Source: TMED23 sp964639965
Lineage (GTDB): Bacteria > Pseudomonadota > Alphaproteobacteria > Rhodospirillales > UBA2165
Assembly: GCA_964639965.1 (NCBI GenBank)
Contig: CAZXGI010000003.1
Coordinates: 16,745-80,744 of the forward strand
DNA: 64,000 nucleotides
Direction: 5' to 3'
Shown: positions 8,919 through 16,355 of the stretch, in pieces
Numbering within the stretch: the first letter of the stretch is position 1
How the letters are laid out: every line of letters begins with the position of its first letter
Translations under genes and position numbers: made by a program
The notes under the pieces: generated by a model
The model's database searches: none
The model's input: the letters and a program-made list of their open reading frames with translations, nothing else
What the model was told of the DNA's origin: nothing

Positions 8919-9614
8919 TTATCTTTTTTTGAATTGTGTTTTTCCAAACAAAATTTCGCGTTCTTCTGCCGTAAAATTGCCTGAAGGACGCTCATTAGCC
9001 AACACATTAATACCTCGTTTCACTGCAGGCCTTTTATGGATTAATTTTACCCATCGCTTCACATTTGGATAATCATTTTCATCGACACCACGCCTCTCAA
9101 AACCTTGGGCCCAAGGATGTGTTGCAATATCTGCTATTGAATATTGTTCACCTGCTAAATATTCTGAATTTGCTAAATGTTTATCCATCACTCCATAAAG
9201 TCGTTTCGATTCATTAACATAACGATCTATCGCATACGGAATTTTTTCAATTGCATAGTGTGAAAAATGATTAGATTGGCCAAACATTGGTCCGACACCC
9301 CCCATTTGAAACATTAGCCACTGCAAGGTCTTGTATTTCAATCGTATATCTCTAGGCAAAAATTTGTCGGATTTTTCAGCCAAATAGATCAAAATAGCCC
9401 CAGATTCAAAAAGAGAGATAGGCTTACCATCGGGGCCATCTTTATCTATTATTGCTGGAATTCTATTATTAGGTGAAATCTTCAGAAAATCGGGTTCAAA
9501 TTGCTGGCCTTTTCCTATATCTATGGGATGAGCTGTATATTTTAACGCACATTCTTCTAACATAATGTGAACCTTTCGGCCATTTGGAGTAGCCCAAGAG
9601 TAAACATCAATCAT
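8919..9614 (-). CDS. Glutathione S-transferase family protein (YfcG/Nu-like)
   Basis: A 231-residue GST with an N-terminal thioredoxin-like domain (IDVYSWATPNGRKVHIMLEE), the cis-proline loop SPNNRIPAIID, and ESGAILIYLAEK that binds the glutathione gamma-glutamyl group. The C-terminal helical domain includes YSIADIATHPW. The TPNGRK segment and the GPDGKPI insert resemble E. coli YfcG/YghU (Nu class), which act as disulfide-bond reductases. That function is an inference from similarity. It interrupts the usual smpB-to-folK neighbourhood together with thrH, an LLM flavoenzyme and UDG. A second GST of the same type is at 35.4 kb. Confidence 0.9.
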   Translation of the reverse strand: MIDVYSWATPNGRKVHIMLEECALKYTAHPIDIGKGQQFEPDFLKISPNNRIPAIIDKDGPDGKPISLFESGAILIYLAEKSDKFLPRDIRLKYKTLQWLMFQMGGVGPMFGQSNHFSHYAIEKIPYAIDRYVNESKRLYGVMDKHLANSEYLAGEQYSIADIATHPWAQGFERRGVDENDYPNVKRWVKLIHKRPAVKRGINVLANERPSGNFTAEEREILFGKTQFKKR

Positions 9615-9701
9615 TACAAACTCCTATTTATATTCCCTGATTATTTTTTGCGTGTTCCCCCAAATTGTTGTTAGGGAAGGTTAATTACTTAAGCTATTTG
9701 T

Positions 9702-10322
9702 CTACTCGTCAAAACGCAGACTAACTCGCATAAATTCTGACTGAAGTTTCTTATACGTTGTTATTGATGAAAATTGTGGAAATTCTTTTATTACATTTTC
9801 AGGAGCCATAAATAGAAAGCCTTGGTCAGCCTCACTTAACATTGAGGTATCATTATAGGAATCGCCTGCCGCGTATACTAGATAATTTAGAGAATGAAAT
9901 GCCTTTACCGCCTCACGCTTATGGTCCTTCATTCTTAAGTGATAATTTACAATATCTCCGTCCGAGTTAGTTTCAAGTCTGTGACAAAAGAGGGTTGGCT
10001 GTCCTAGCTTTTTCATAAAAGGTACTGCAAATTCATAAAAAGTATCGGATAGTATAACAACTTGGAAAATTTCACGAAGATTATCCAAAAATTCGATGGC
10101 TCCTTCTAATGGTTCTAGGCTATCAATGACTTCTTGTATCATGGGAAGTCCTAGTTTGTTTTCCCTCATTATACGGAGGCGTTGTTGCATTAACTCATTA
10201 TAATCAGGTATATCACGGGTTGTAGCACGTAGATTATCAATCCCAGTTTTCTCGGCTACATTAACCCATATTTCCGGAGTAATAACACCTTCTAGGTCAA
10301 GGCAGATTATTTCCAATGGCAA
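9702..10322 (-). CDS. thrH: ThrH phosphoserine phosphatase / homoserine phosphotransferase
   Basis: HAD-superfamily enzyme of 206 residues, closely matching Pseudomonas ThrH over its full length. Motif I is CLDLEGVITPEIW, where the first aspartate is the phospho-acceptor; note DLEG rather than DxDxT. It has KTGID..ATTRDIPDY, motif II ILSDTFYEF, lysine in RMKDHKR, and motif III AAGDSYNDTSML. ThrH dephosphorylates phosphoserine and can transfer the phosphate to homoserine, linking serine and threonine synthesis. The ATG at 10322 is unambiguous. It is encoded between a GST gene and an LLM oxidoreductase on the same strand, with 87 and 104 bp gaps, so co-transcription is possible but not proven. 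Confidence 0.94.
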   Translation of the reverse strand: MPLEIICLDLEGVITPEIWVNVAEKTGIDNLRATTRDIPDYNELMQQRLRIMRENKLGLPMIQEVIDSLEPLEGAIEFLDNLREIFQVVILSDTFYEFAVPFMKKLGQPTLFCHRLETNSDGDIVNYHLRMKDHKREAVKAFHSLNYLVYAAGDSYNDTSMLSEADQGFLFMAPENVIKEFPQFSSITTYKKLQSEFMRVSLRFDE

Positions 10323-10426
10323 ACTCCACTAAAATGTTTAGTAAAAATAATGTCGAACTGGATATAACACAACTTACCAATTAGCAAAACGAAATGTAAC
10401 CTAATTTATTATTAATATCTACGAAC

Positions 10427-11476
10427 TCAAAAATTTGGAATAACTTTCTCTCCAAAGAGTCGCATCGAAGCTTCAGCATGTTCGATATTTAAATCATTAA
10501 AATTAATTTGCAATGATGCTATTTCAAAACCACCTGTTAATTGAATGTAATCGCTAATTTGTTCTTTTATGTCCTTGGGAGTTCCTACAAAAGCCGCTCC
10601 TTTCTCAACTTGACTCTCAAATGTCTCCTTTGAAAGTTGTTCTATTATTTTATCGTAGCCAGGATAATCTGCTGAGTTATTTCCGGTAAGCCATGGAGAA
10701 GCAGAGTTTACTACTGATTTTAAATATCGATTTAAAGGATCTCGCGAGATTTCATATGCTCTCTCTCTATCTTCATGGCAGAACATATGATGAGCTAGCA
10801 TTACTCGACCGTTTCCCTCATGTCCGGCAGCTTTCCAGGCTTGACGATAAATTTCAATAAGCTCGTTCATTTTCCCACCAGTGAGCGGTATGGCCATAAC
10901 GTTAAAACCCATCCTACCAGCAAATTCAAAAGAAGATGGGGTGATTAAAGCAGCAATCCAAAAGGGTGGTCGCGGTTTTTGGGTTGGGCGCGGTGTTATG
11001 GTTATATTATTGTAGCTATGAAATTCTCCGTCTGAAGAAACATTTTCGTTCTCAAGCAGTTGGCGTACTTGTTCAAGACCTTCTGAAAAACGAGCCTTGC
11101 TTTCATCAAGTGAGCGGCCAAAACCTTCAAATTCATGCGGCAAAAATGCGCGCGCAAAACCGCATTCCAATCGTCCGCCAGAAATTGCATCTAACATTCC
11201 GATTTCGCCAGCTATTTTTAAGGGATTATTAAATATAGGAAGAACTGCTCCCGTAATAAGTTTGGCTTTTTGAGTGCGCATTGCCGCAGCAGCTAGAAAT
11301 ACGTGTGGATTAGGTGAATAACCACCATAGCTAACAAAATGGTGTTCAACCGTTCGAATGTGGGTATATCTATACTGATCAGCTAATGAAGTAAGGTGCA
11401 AACATTCCTTCCAATATTGATCGGCTTGTTTCTGTTCTGAAGTAATATCAGGGAAAAACTGTATGCCAAATTCCAT
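10427..11476 (-). CDS. LLM-class flavin-dependent monooxygenase (luciferase-like)
   Basis: TIM-barrel bacterial luciferase-like protein of about 349 residues. It starts MEFGIQFFPD and has EHHFVSYGGYSPNPHVFLAAAA, the typical active-site histidine region, then TGAVLPIFNNPLKIAGEIGMLD and SGGRLECGFARAF. The flavin-binding GTPKDIKEQI segment is near the C-terminus. Relatives use FMNH2 from a separate reductase to oxygenate sulfonates, aldehydes or aromatic compounds. No reductase gene is adjacent and the substrate is unknown. A TTG at 11485 is in frame, but ATG 11476 gives the canonical start, though without a strong ribosome-binding site. It lies 17 bp after the UDG gene, so the two are probably co-transcribed. 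Confidence 0.87.
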   Translation of the reverse strand: MEFGIQFFPDITSEQKQADQYWKECLHLTSLADQYRYTHIRTVEHHFVSYGGYSPNPHVFLAAAAMRTQKAKLITGAVLPIFNNPLKIAGEIGMLDAISGGRLECGFARAFLPHEFEGFGRSLDESKARFSEGLEQVRQLLENENVSSDGEFHSYNNITITPRPTQKPRPPFWIAALITPSSFEFAGRMGFNVMAIPLTGGKMNELIEIYRQAWKAAGHEGNGRVMLAHHMFCHEDRERAYEISRDPLNRYLKSVVNSASPWLTGNNSADYPGYDKIIEQLSKETFESQVEKGAAFVGTPKDIKEQISDYIQLTGGFEIASLQINFNDLNIEHAEASMRLFGEKVIPNF

Positions 11477-11493
11477 TAAGCACAACCGTTTGG

Positions 11494-12132
11494 TTATATG
11501 TAAGTTAAGATATTCCTAAATACATCATGGAACATTACTTCGGTCAATCGTCCTGTGTTCATATTGTAGCGAGAACAATGATAGCTGTTGCCTATAATCA
11601 TGTTTTCTAATTGATAAAAGGTATTGTGTTTAAATTTGAATAAGGACTTGGGTTTAGCTAAAGTAGATAAAATTGCTTGATGGGCTATAACGCCAAGAGC
11701 AAGAACTACTTTTAAATTTGGCATATTTTTTAATTCATTAAAAAGAAAAGATGAGCAATTTTCTAATTCAGATCTATTTGGTTTATTTTCTGGAGGTAAA
11801 CATCTAACAGCGTTCGTAATTCGACAGTTTTTTAGAACCAAACTATCTTGCCCAGAACTGTCATAAGTACCTGAGGCAAGTCCAAATTTCAATAATGTAG
11901 TATATAATAAATATCCAGATTGATCACCTGTAAATACTCTTCCTGTCCGATTAGCTCCTTTCAATCCCGGCGCTAAACCCACAATCAACAATTTAGCGTT
12001 CAAATTACCAAAGGAATTTACTGGGCCGTTGTGCCATTCGGGCTCTTTTGATCTTATTTGGAGTATATTTGATCGTAATCTAGAACAACGATCGCAGTCA
12101 TAAGGAGGTTTTTCTATTTGTGATTCTTGCAT
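11494..12132 (-). CDS. Family 5 (UdgB-type) uracil-DNA glycosylase
   Basis: Fe-S uracil-DNA glycosylase of 212 residues. It has the N-terminal CDRC iron-sulfur pair (residues 13 and 16), later cysteines around NAVRCLPPENKP and ENCSSF, motif A in GLAPGLKGANRTGRVFTGD, and the HCSRYNMNTGRLT motif near the C-terminus. The family 5 motif A has a glycine-alanine pair instead of the polar catalytic residue of family 1/4 enzymes. These enzymes remove uracil and some oxidised or deaminated bases from DNA. A small family 4/5 UDG near folK and rpoZ is not unusual in this group. The start at ATG 12132 is clear. Confidence 0.92.
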   Translation of the reverse strand: MQESQIEKPPYDCDRCSRLRSNILQIRSKEPEWHNGPVNSFGNLNAKLLIVGLAPGLKGANRTGRVFTGDQSGYLLYTTLLKFGLASGTYDSSGQDSLVLKNCRITNAVRCLPPENKPNRSELENCSSFLFNELKNMPNLKVVLALGVIAHQAILSTLAKPKSLFKFKHNTFYQLENMIIGNSYHCSRYNMNTGRLTEVMFHDVFRNILTYI

Positions 12133-12312
12133 TGTAAAACTTAAATTTTAATTTATTGGCATCAGCGTTAAAATATGCACGTATATGATTATGTTCTATT
12201 TCGAATTTTAGGATCTAAGCAATTTCTTAATTAAGCACTCCAAGTTAAGGTCTTGTTTTATGTTTTGATTCAAAAGCAATCAGATTAAATACTTACGTAA
12301 TTATTCTCATGC

Positions 12313-12774
12313 ATGATANNNNNNNNNNNNNNNNNNNNNNNNNNNNNNNNNNNNNNNNNNNNNNNNNNNNNNNNNNNNNNNNNNNNNNNNNNNNNNNNNN
12401 NNNNNNNNNNNNNNNNNNCTCCTATACCATCTTCCTTGCAACCAAACTTCATCAATGGATTAATCTCGGTAAACACACAATTAAATAGTTTAAACTTACT
12501 TAAGTTACTTTTGCGGATTGAACTGCAGATGGGAAGAGTGCGAACGGGAAAAAATGCTGCTCGTATTATTGATTTAGACCTAATAGCTTTTAACAAGGAG
12601 AAGATTGAAACCAAAACTTTAACATTACCTCATCCCAAGTTAACACAAAGAGCATTTGTTGTTATACCCTTAATTGAAATAGCTCCTAAATGGAGACATC
12701 CTGTCACTGGAACAAAAATTATTGAATTTAGGAAAATGGTATCCGATCAAAGAATAAGAAAACTTTCTGAGTGA
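12313..12774 (+). CDS. folK: HPPK (FolK), N-terminal third lost in a sequence gap
   Basis: 6-hydroxymethyl-7,8-dihydropterin pyrophosphokinase of folate synthesis. The readable part after the gap has QPNFINGLISVNT, IELQMGRVRTGKN, RIIDLDLIAFN (the metal-binding D-x-D), TLPHPKLTQRAFVVIPL and IAPKWRHPVTG, all family hallmarks. The N-terminus, including most of the pterin site, is lost. ATG-ATA at 12313-12318 would read Met-Ile, which suits the usual MI(L)IGLG start, but only two codons precede the N run, so this start is a guess. The gene runs into rpoZ 92 bp downstream, the usual folK-rpoZ pairing. Confidence 0.88.
   Translation: MIXXXXXXXXXXXXXXXXXXXXXXXXXXXXXXXXXXPIPSSLQPNFINGLISVNTQLNSLNLLKLLLRIELQMGRVRTGKNAARIIDLDLIAFNKEKIETKTLTLPHPKLTQRAFVVIPLIEIAPKWRHPVTGTKIIEFRKMVSDQRIRKLSE
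12319..12418. other. Assembly gap of 100 N within folK
   Basis: A run of exactly 100 undetermined bases, the default spacer used when a scaffold join has unknown size. The folK frame happens to be open across it, but 100 is not a multiple of three and the number of missing residues is unknown. A typical HPPK needs about 50 residues before QPNF, while only about 41 fit here, so the true gap is probably somewhat longer than 100 bases. Confidence 0.97.
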
Positions 12775-12866
12775 ATGACTTGTTTTTTCTGTAAACCATA
12801 TTATACAAGTCACCTTGGGTGTCTTTGAGTTTGTGTAATTTCAAATAATAGAAGGAAAAGGTTGTT

Positions 12867-13250
12867 ATGGCTCGAGTTACTGTTGAAGATTGTATAGACA
12901 AAATTGACAATCGATTTGAACTTGTAATGATTGCAGCACAACGTGCTCGAACACTATCTTCTGGAGCCGAACTAACTGTGGAAAGAGATAACGATAAGAA
13001 CTGCGTTATTGCCTTACGTGAGATTGCAGAGGAAACAATTGATACAAAAGAACTCGAAGAAAATTTGGTTTTAGGTCTACAGAGATATGTAGAGCCAGAT
13101 GATCCTGATGAGGACGAAATGGATAGTCTCTCATCAACAGATGAGTTTGGAGAAGGACCTGTAGTGAATGTTGCTGCAACTGGAAATGTTCCCGATGCAC
13201 CTAAAAAACAAAGGTTTGATGATAATATCACTGAAGAGGATGAGTATTAG
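12867..13250 (+). CDS. rpoZ: RNA polymerase omega subunit
   Basis: A 127-residue omega subunit that helps fold and assemble beta-prime in RNA polymerase. The N-terminal 70 residues carry the family core: MARVTVEDCIDKIDNRFELV, then AAQRARTLSSGA and KNCVIALREIAEETID. The C-terminal part (about residues 80-127) is acidic and low in complexity, as in many alphaproteobacteria. The start has a GAAGGAA ribosome-binding site about 9 nt before ATG. In relatives the next gene is normally a RelA/SpoT synthetase followed by pyrE and acpS. Here that order ends and the accessory region begins. Confidence 0.95.
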   Translation: MARVTVEDCIDKIDNRFELVMIAAQRARTLSSGAELTVERDNDKNCVIALREIAEETIDTKELEENLVLGLQRYVEPDDPDEDEMDSLSSTDEFGEGPVVNVAATGNVPDAPKKQRFDDNITEEDEY

Positions 13251-13416
13251 AGCAAAAGATAACGATAAGAGAAATATACACAATATATTAATTATCTATA
13301 GTACTTCATCTCAAACATATTTAAGCATTGCATTTGGAATTAAATTTGTAAGGTCAATCAACTGTAGAGTTTCACTTTCGTGATTAAGATATATAGCTCG
13401 TATTTTAATTATTAAT

Positions 13417-14079
13417 TTAATTTTTATTGAGCTGATTATTCCACCAGCATTCCAGCATATAAGCGTCAAACTCTTTAGGATTAATCTTTGTGGATTTAGA
13501 AAATGAAGTCATTAATGACCCTTGTTCAATATCGATTTCGAGGGCATCGGTAAATCGATTCCAAAAATTAAAAAAACCGGATACAAATGATAATTCAACA
13601 ATTTGACTTTCGTTATAGTATTTTTTTAAATTATTTATCGCCTCATGATGCTGAGGCGGGTTTTTAGGAGAACCTTGATACAGTTTTTCTGTCATTACTT
13701 CAGCCCATCTCATCGCTGCTTTTTCTTCATTTGTAAATATTTTTGAGTTCATATAATCGCCTGAAACTGCTTCTATTAGATCTTCGCTAAAATTCAACGC
13801 TCGACCGAGCGTTTCATTGTGCCCAGTTCAATAATCGCAACCATTTAAGGTCGAAGTTTTCAAAATGACCAAACATTTTGTCTTAACTGGAAGATTTTCA
13901 GTAATTTCCTCTCTTAAACTTGAAACAATAAACCCAAATAAAATTTGCATTAACTTAGGTGAGTGGGAGCCAACGCGAACCGCATTTGCAACCCGACCAA
14001 AAAGAATTTTTGAATGTCTAAAAATAAGATTTTGCAACGTTGTAGCCTTTTCGTTGGTAGGAATAGAAATTAAAGCCAC
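13417..14079 (-). CDS. CMD/AhpD-like selenoprotein (CxxU), copy 1, UGA at codon 84
   Basis: Carboxymuconolactone-decarboxylase/AhpD-fold protein of 220 residues, read through an in-frame TGA at 13830-13828. Before the TGA are 83 codons ending STLNGCDY. After it the same frame continues TGHNETLGRALNFSEDL for 136 codons with no further stop. The TGA falls on the second cysteine of the family redox motif, giving CxxU with Cys81 and Sec84 and a histidine three residues on. A GGUC-loop hairpin (13796-13813) follows. The start is GTG 14079 with GGAGG nine bases upstream. The copy divergent from it has TGA at the same codon. By family, it would be a thiol peroxidase or disulfide reductase. The alternative, a nonsense-broken gene, is unlikely given the paired evidence. 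Confidence 0.9.
13796..13813 (-). promoter_or_regulatory. Putative bacterial SECIS hairpin of CMD selenoprotein copy 1
   Basis: On the minus strand, 14 nt after the TGA, AACGCTC pairs perfectly with GAGCGTT (7 bp) around the tetraloop GGTC at 13806-13803. The loop begins 21 nt after the UGA. A GGUC apical loop is the form I recall for the E. coli fdhF SECIS that binds SelB, and the distance is inside the range used by bacterial SECIS searches. The hairpin lies inside the coding sequence and encodes part of the conserved LGRA stretch, as bacterial SECIS elements do. Confidence 0.85.
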
Positions 14080-14175
14080 TATATAAATCCTCCTATCGTT
14101 AAGTTAATTTTTGTATTTGATGCTTGTTTACACTGCAGAATGGGGTATTACAAATGTTGAGCCGTTCGAAAGTCA

Positions 14176-14212
14176 AATTCATTGGCTTTTTTAGAAATAA
14201 AACCAATGAATT
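14176..14212. repeat. 37-nt imperfect palindrome between divergent selenoprotein genes
   Basis: AATTCATTGG (14176-14185) and CCAATGAATT (14203-14212) are perfect 10-bp inverted arms. The 17-nt spacer continues the symmetry in part (TTT against AAA, TT against AA). It sits about 40 bp upstream of the plus-strand start and about 97 bp from the minus-strand start. Either a regulator-binding site serving both promoters or an RNA hairpin in the leader would fit. There is no following T-run in either direction beyond the AT-rich spacer itself, so a terminator is less likely. Confidence 0.55.
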
Positions 14213-14253
14213 AGCGGATAAACCATTTAAAAAGCATCAGAGAGGGGACAATA

Positions 14254-14913
14254 ATGTCACGTATTAAAATGGTAGATTTGGACATAGATGATCAAGAAAT
14301 TCAGAATATGTTTGGTGCAGTAACCGCAATGCTCGGAAGAGTTCCAAATTCATATCGAACTTTAGCCCGCTCACCATTAGTAGCGAAAATGTTAGTACCT
14401 TTTAATGCAACAGTTCAGCGTGAGGGTGCAGGCAGTATACTTACTTCCAAATTGAAGGAAATGGTGGTTATAAAAACAAGTCATTTGAACCAGTGTAGTT
14501 ATTGATTTGCCCACAATACGTCGCTTGGTCAAGCGGCTGGAATTACAGAAGAACAAGTTATTGAAATCGGCTCTGACGAATATCTAACTTCTAATTTGTT
14601 TACAGAAAGGGAAAAAGTGGCACTGTTATGGGCCACTCACGTAACATTAAATACCGCCAAAGAAGATAACGGCGTATATGAAAGGGTTAAAAAAGAATTT
14701 GATGAGCAAGAACTTGTAGAGCTAACCTTAATTTGTAGTTTTTTTAATTTTTTCAATAGAATAATGGATTCACTTAAAGTGCCAATTGAAGATCAAGAGG
14801 AGGTTGACAAGATAAAAAGTTCGGTCCACCTTGACCCCCAGAAAGTAAAAAATTACCTGGTTACGACTATAAAGAATTGGCCAAAAAATTTTCCAGAACC
14901 TAATCCCGATTAA
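14254..14913 (+). CDS. CMD/AhpD-like selenoprotein (CxxU), copy 2, UGA at codon 84
   Basis: Paralogue of the divergent gene, 219 residues with an in-frame TGA at 14503-14505 as codon 84. Upstream residues end KTSHLNQCSY and downstream residues begin FAHNTSLGQAAGITEEQV. The frame is then open for 135 codons, including FTEREKVALLWATHV and SFFNFFNRIMDSL, which align with FTNEEKAAMRWAEVM and GFFNFWNRFTDAL of copy 1. Cys81 and Sec84 would form the CxxU redox pair, and an upstream glutamate (KEMVVIK) matches the family proton relay. ATG 14254 follows GAGAGGGG. A GGUC-loop hairpin sits at 14520-14537. The physiological substrate (peroxide, lactone or disulfide) is unknown. selA, selB, selC and selD are not in the window. 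Confidence 0.9.
14520..14537 (+). promoter_or_regulatory. Putative bacterial SECIS hairpin of CMD selenoprotein copy 2
   Basis: GTCGCTT (14520-14526) pairs with AAGCGGC (14531-14537), seven pairs including one G-U, around the tetraloop GGTC at 14527-14530. The stem starts 14 nt and the loop 21 nt after the UGA, exactly as in the divergent copy. The stem sequence differs from copy 1 by base changes that mostly keep the pairing, so structure rather than sequence seems conserved. Confidence 0.85.
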
Positions 14914-15094
14914 GCTTTTGGAACAAAAACTCTCCTAATAAATTTTATCTTGTTAAACTTTTAATTCATACAATTTAACGGTTTTGCGGTATTCAAAGTC
15001 TATATTTTTTCCTTTTGGCATCAAACCTGCATTTAAAATTTGGTAAAAAAATTTATTTGAAAATACATTTGTTTAATTTGTGCGAGGAACTAAA

Positions 15095-15178
15095 ATGAAA
15101 CTGCTAAAAACGTCGGCTGAGTTTACCGCAATACTGAGTTTATTTTGTTTTGCCTATTTAATGTTTATCATTAGTTGA
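15095..15178 (+). CDS. Possible 27-residue single-pass membrane peptide
   Basis: Small frame with ATG 15095 preceded by GCGAGG, seven bases away, a better site than several large genes here have. The product begins MKLLKTSAEF with basic residues, then has a hydrophobic run (about residues 11-26, ending FIIS) able to span the membrane. The last eight bases overlap the end of the convergent exporter gene. I recognise no family. The 257-bp stretch between the CMD gene and the exporter otherwise holds nothing visible. With only 27 codons, chance cannot be excluded. Confidence 0.4.
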   Translation: MKLLKTSAEFTAILSLFCFAYLMFIIS

Positions 15179-16355
15179 TGTGTGGTTTAAATAGGAAATA
15201 AATTCCTGCTGGAACTATTCCTCCAAAAATCATTGCGATTGCCATTGGAAATGGTGTTCCATCGGCAAAATAGCCAACCAAAATCGCCATCATTGCTCCA
15301 GTCATCTGCCGACAAAACCCTAGAGCAGATGACGCTGCCCCTGCGTTTTGGGGGAACGGACTAATGGAGCCGGCCATGGTCTGTGCTGAGATCATTGCTT
15401 CGCCAACACGCTGTATTGTATATGGTAAAATAACCGCTGCTACGGTAAATATTCCACTTAAGGTTAAAATTAGAAAAGCTGTACTAGCAGAGGCCGTAAT
15501 TAGAATTCCAATTTTAATTACCCTATTGATGCCAAGCTTTATGGATAAACGTCCGCTTATATAAGATCCAATTAAACTTCCCAACATGACAATAGCAAAT
15601 TGTCCGGCAAAGACTGTTGGCGATTGTTTATACTGTGTAATTAATAGATCAGCGACATTTGCGAGAAAACCGTATAGAGAGCTTACCGAGATAGACCCGA
15701 TCAGCATGTATATTAAGAAAGTCCTATTTGTTCCAATTGTTTTAAAATTGCCTAACATTTGAATAGGATTCAAAGCGTTAAGATTTTTCTGAATTAGTGT
15801 CTCTTTAAAATATAAAACTGTGAGAACGACTATAACACCGGCAAAAATTGCCATACAGATGAAAACTGAAGACCAATCGAAGTAGCGAACCAGAATACTA
15901 CCTATAAATGGATTCACTATGGGCATAAAAGTTGATACCATCCAAATATGGGACAACAGCTTCGCCGCTTCTTCGCGCGTATGCAGATCTCTAACGATCG
16001 CGACAGCAATTATTCTTCCAGAAGCAGCGCCTACTCCTTGAATGAATCGAACTGATGAAAGAATTTCAATGTTTGAAGAGTAGGGAGCTACAATAGCTGC
16101 AACTATATATAATAATAGGCCAAAAATGACAACGGGCTTTCGGCCAAATCGATCTGAAATTGGGCCAAACATAATTTGTCCAATTGCGGTGCCAATAGTA
16201 AAAATACCAATACTCATCCCGACAATCCCGGGTTCAACCGCCATTGATAAAGCTATAGCAGGCATCGCGGGTAAAAATATATCGATAGCAACCGGGTTTA
16301 AGGAGGAAAATCCTGCAACTAAAGTTACAAATATATAAAATCGAATGTTGTTCAT
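15171..16355 (-). CDS. Bcr/CflA-type MFS drug exporter, third of a tandem trio
   Basis: Major-facilitator protein of 394 residues with 12 predicted membrane segments. TM1 contains VAIDIFLPAMPAI, the Asp-Phe-Leu-Pro signature of the DHA1 Bcr/CflA group. Loop 2-3 has motif A as FGPISDRFGRKP, and TM4 has RFIQGVGAASGRI. Bcr/CflA members export bicyclomycin, chloramphenicol, sulfonamides or small peptides by proton antiport. The start ATG at 16355 overlaps the TAA stop of the preceding exporter (TAATG), so translation is coupled. It is clearly homologous to, but well diverged from, its two neighbours. Substrate cannot be predicted. Confidence 0.9.
   Translation of the reverse strand: MNNIRFYIFVTLVAGFSSLNPVAIDIFLPAMPAIALSMAVEPGIVGMSIGIFTIGTAIGQIMFGPISDRFGRKPVVIFGLLLYIVAAIVAPYSSNIEILSSVRFIQGVGAASGRIIAVAIVRDLHTREEAAKLLSHIWMVSTFMPIVNPFIGSILVRYFDWSSVFICMAIFAGVIVVLTVLYFKETLIQKNLNALNPIQMLGNFKTIGTNRTFLIYMLIGSISVSSLYGFLANVADLLITQYKQSPTVFAGQFAIVMLGSLIGSYISGRLSIKLGINRVIKIGILITASASTAFLILTLSGIFTVAAVILPYTIQRVGEAMISAQTMAGSISPFPQNAGAASSALGFCRQMTGAMMAILVGYFADGTPFPMAIAMIFGGIVPAGIYFLFKPHIN

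Noticed and set aside
9600..9690. TTCCCT/AGGGAA inverted repeat between thrH and the GST gene as a terminator
   Set aside because: The loop would be over 30 nt and no T-run follows in the direction of transcription.
13828..14505. UGA recoded as Trp (genetic code 4)
   Set aside because: Trp is encoded by TGG throughout the window, other genes stop normally at TGA (for example pgpA and tmk), and the position aligns with Cys, not Trp.
13417..14913. The four CMD fragments as two pseudogenes broken by nonsense mutations
   Set aside because: Both TGAs fall at the same catalytic codon, both are followed by matching hairpins, and both downstream halves remain open, family-like and free of other stops.
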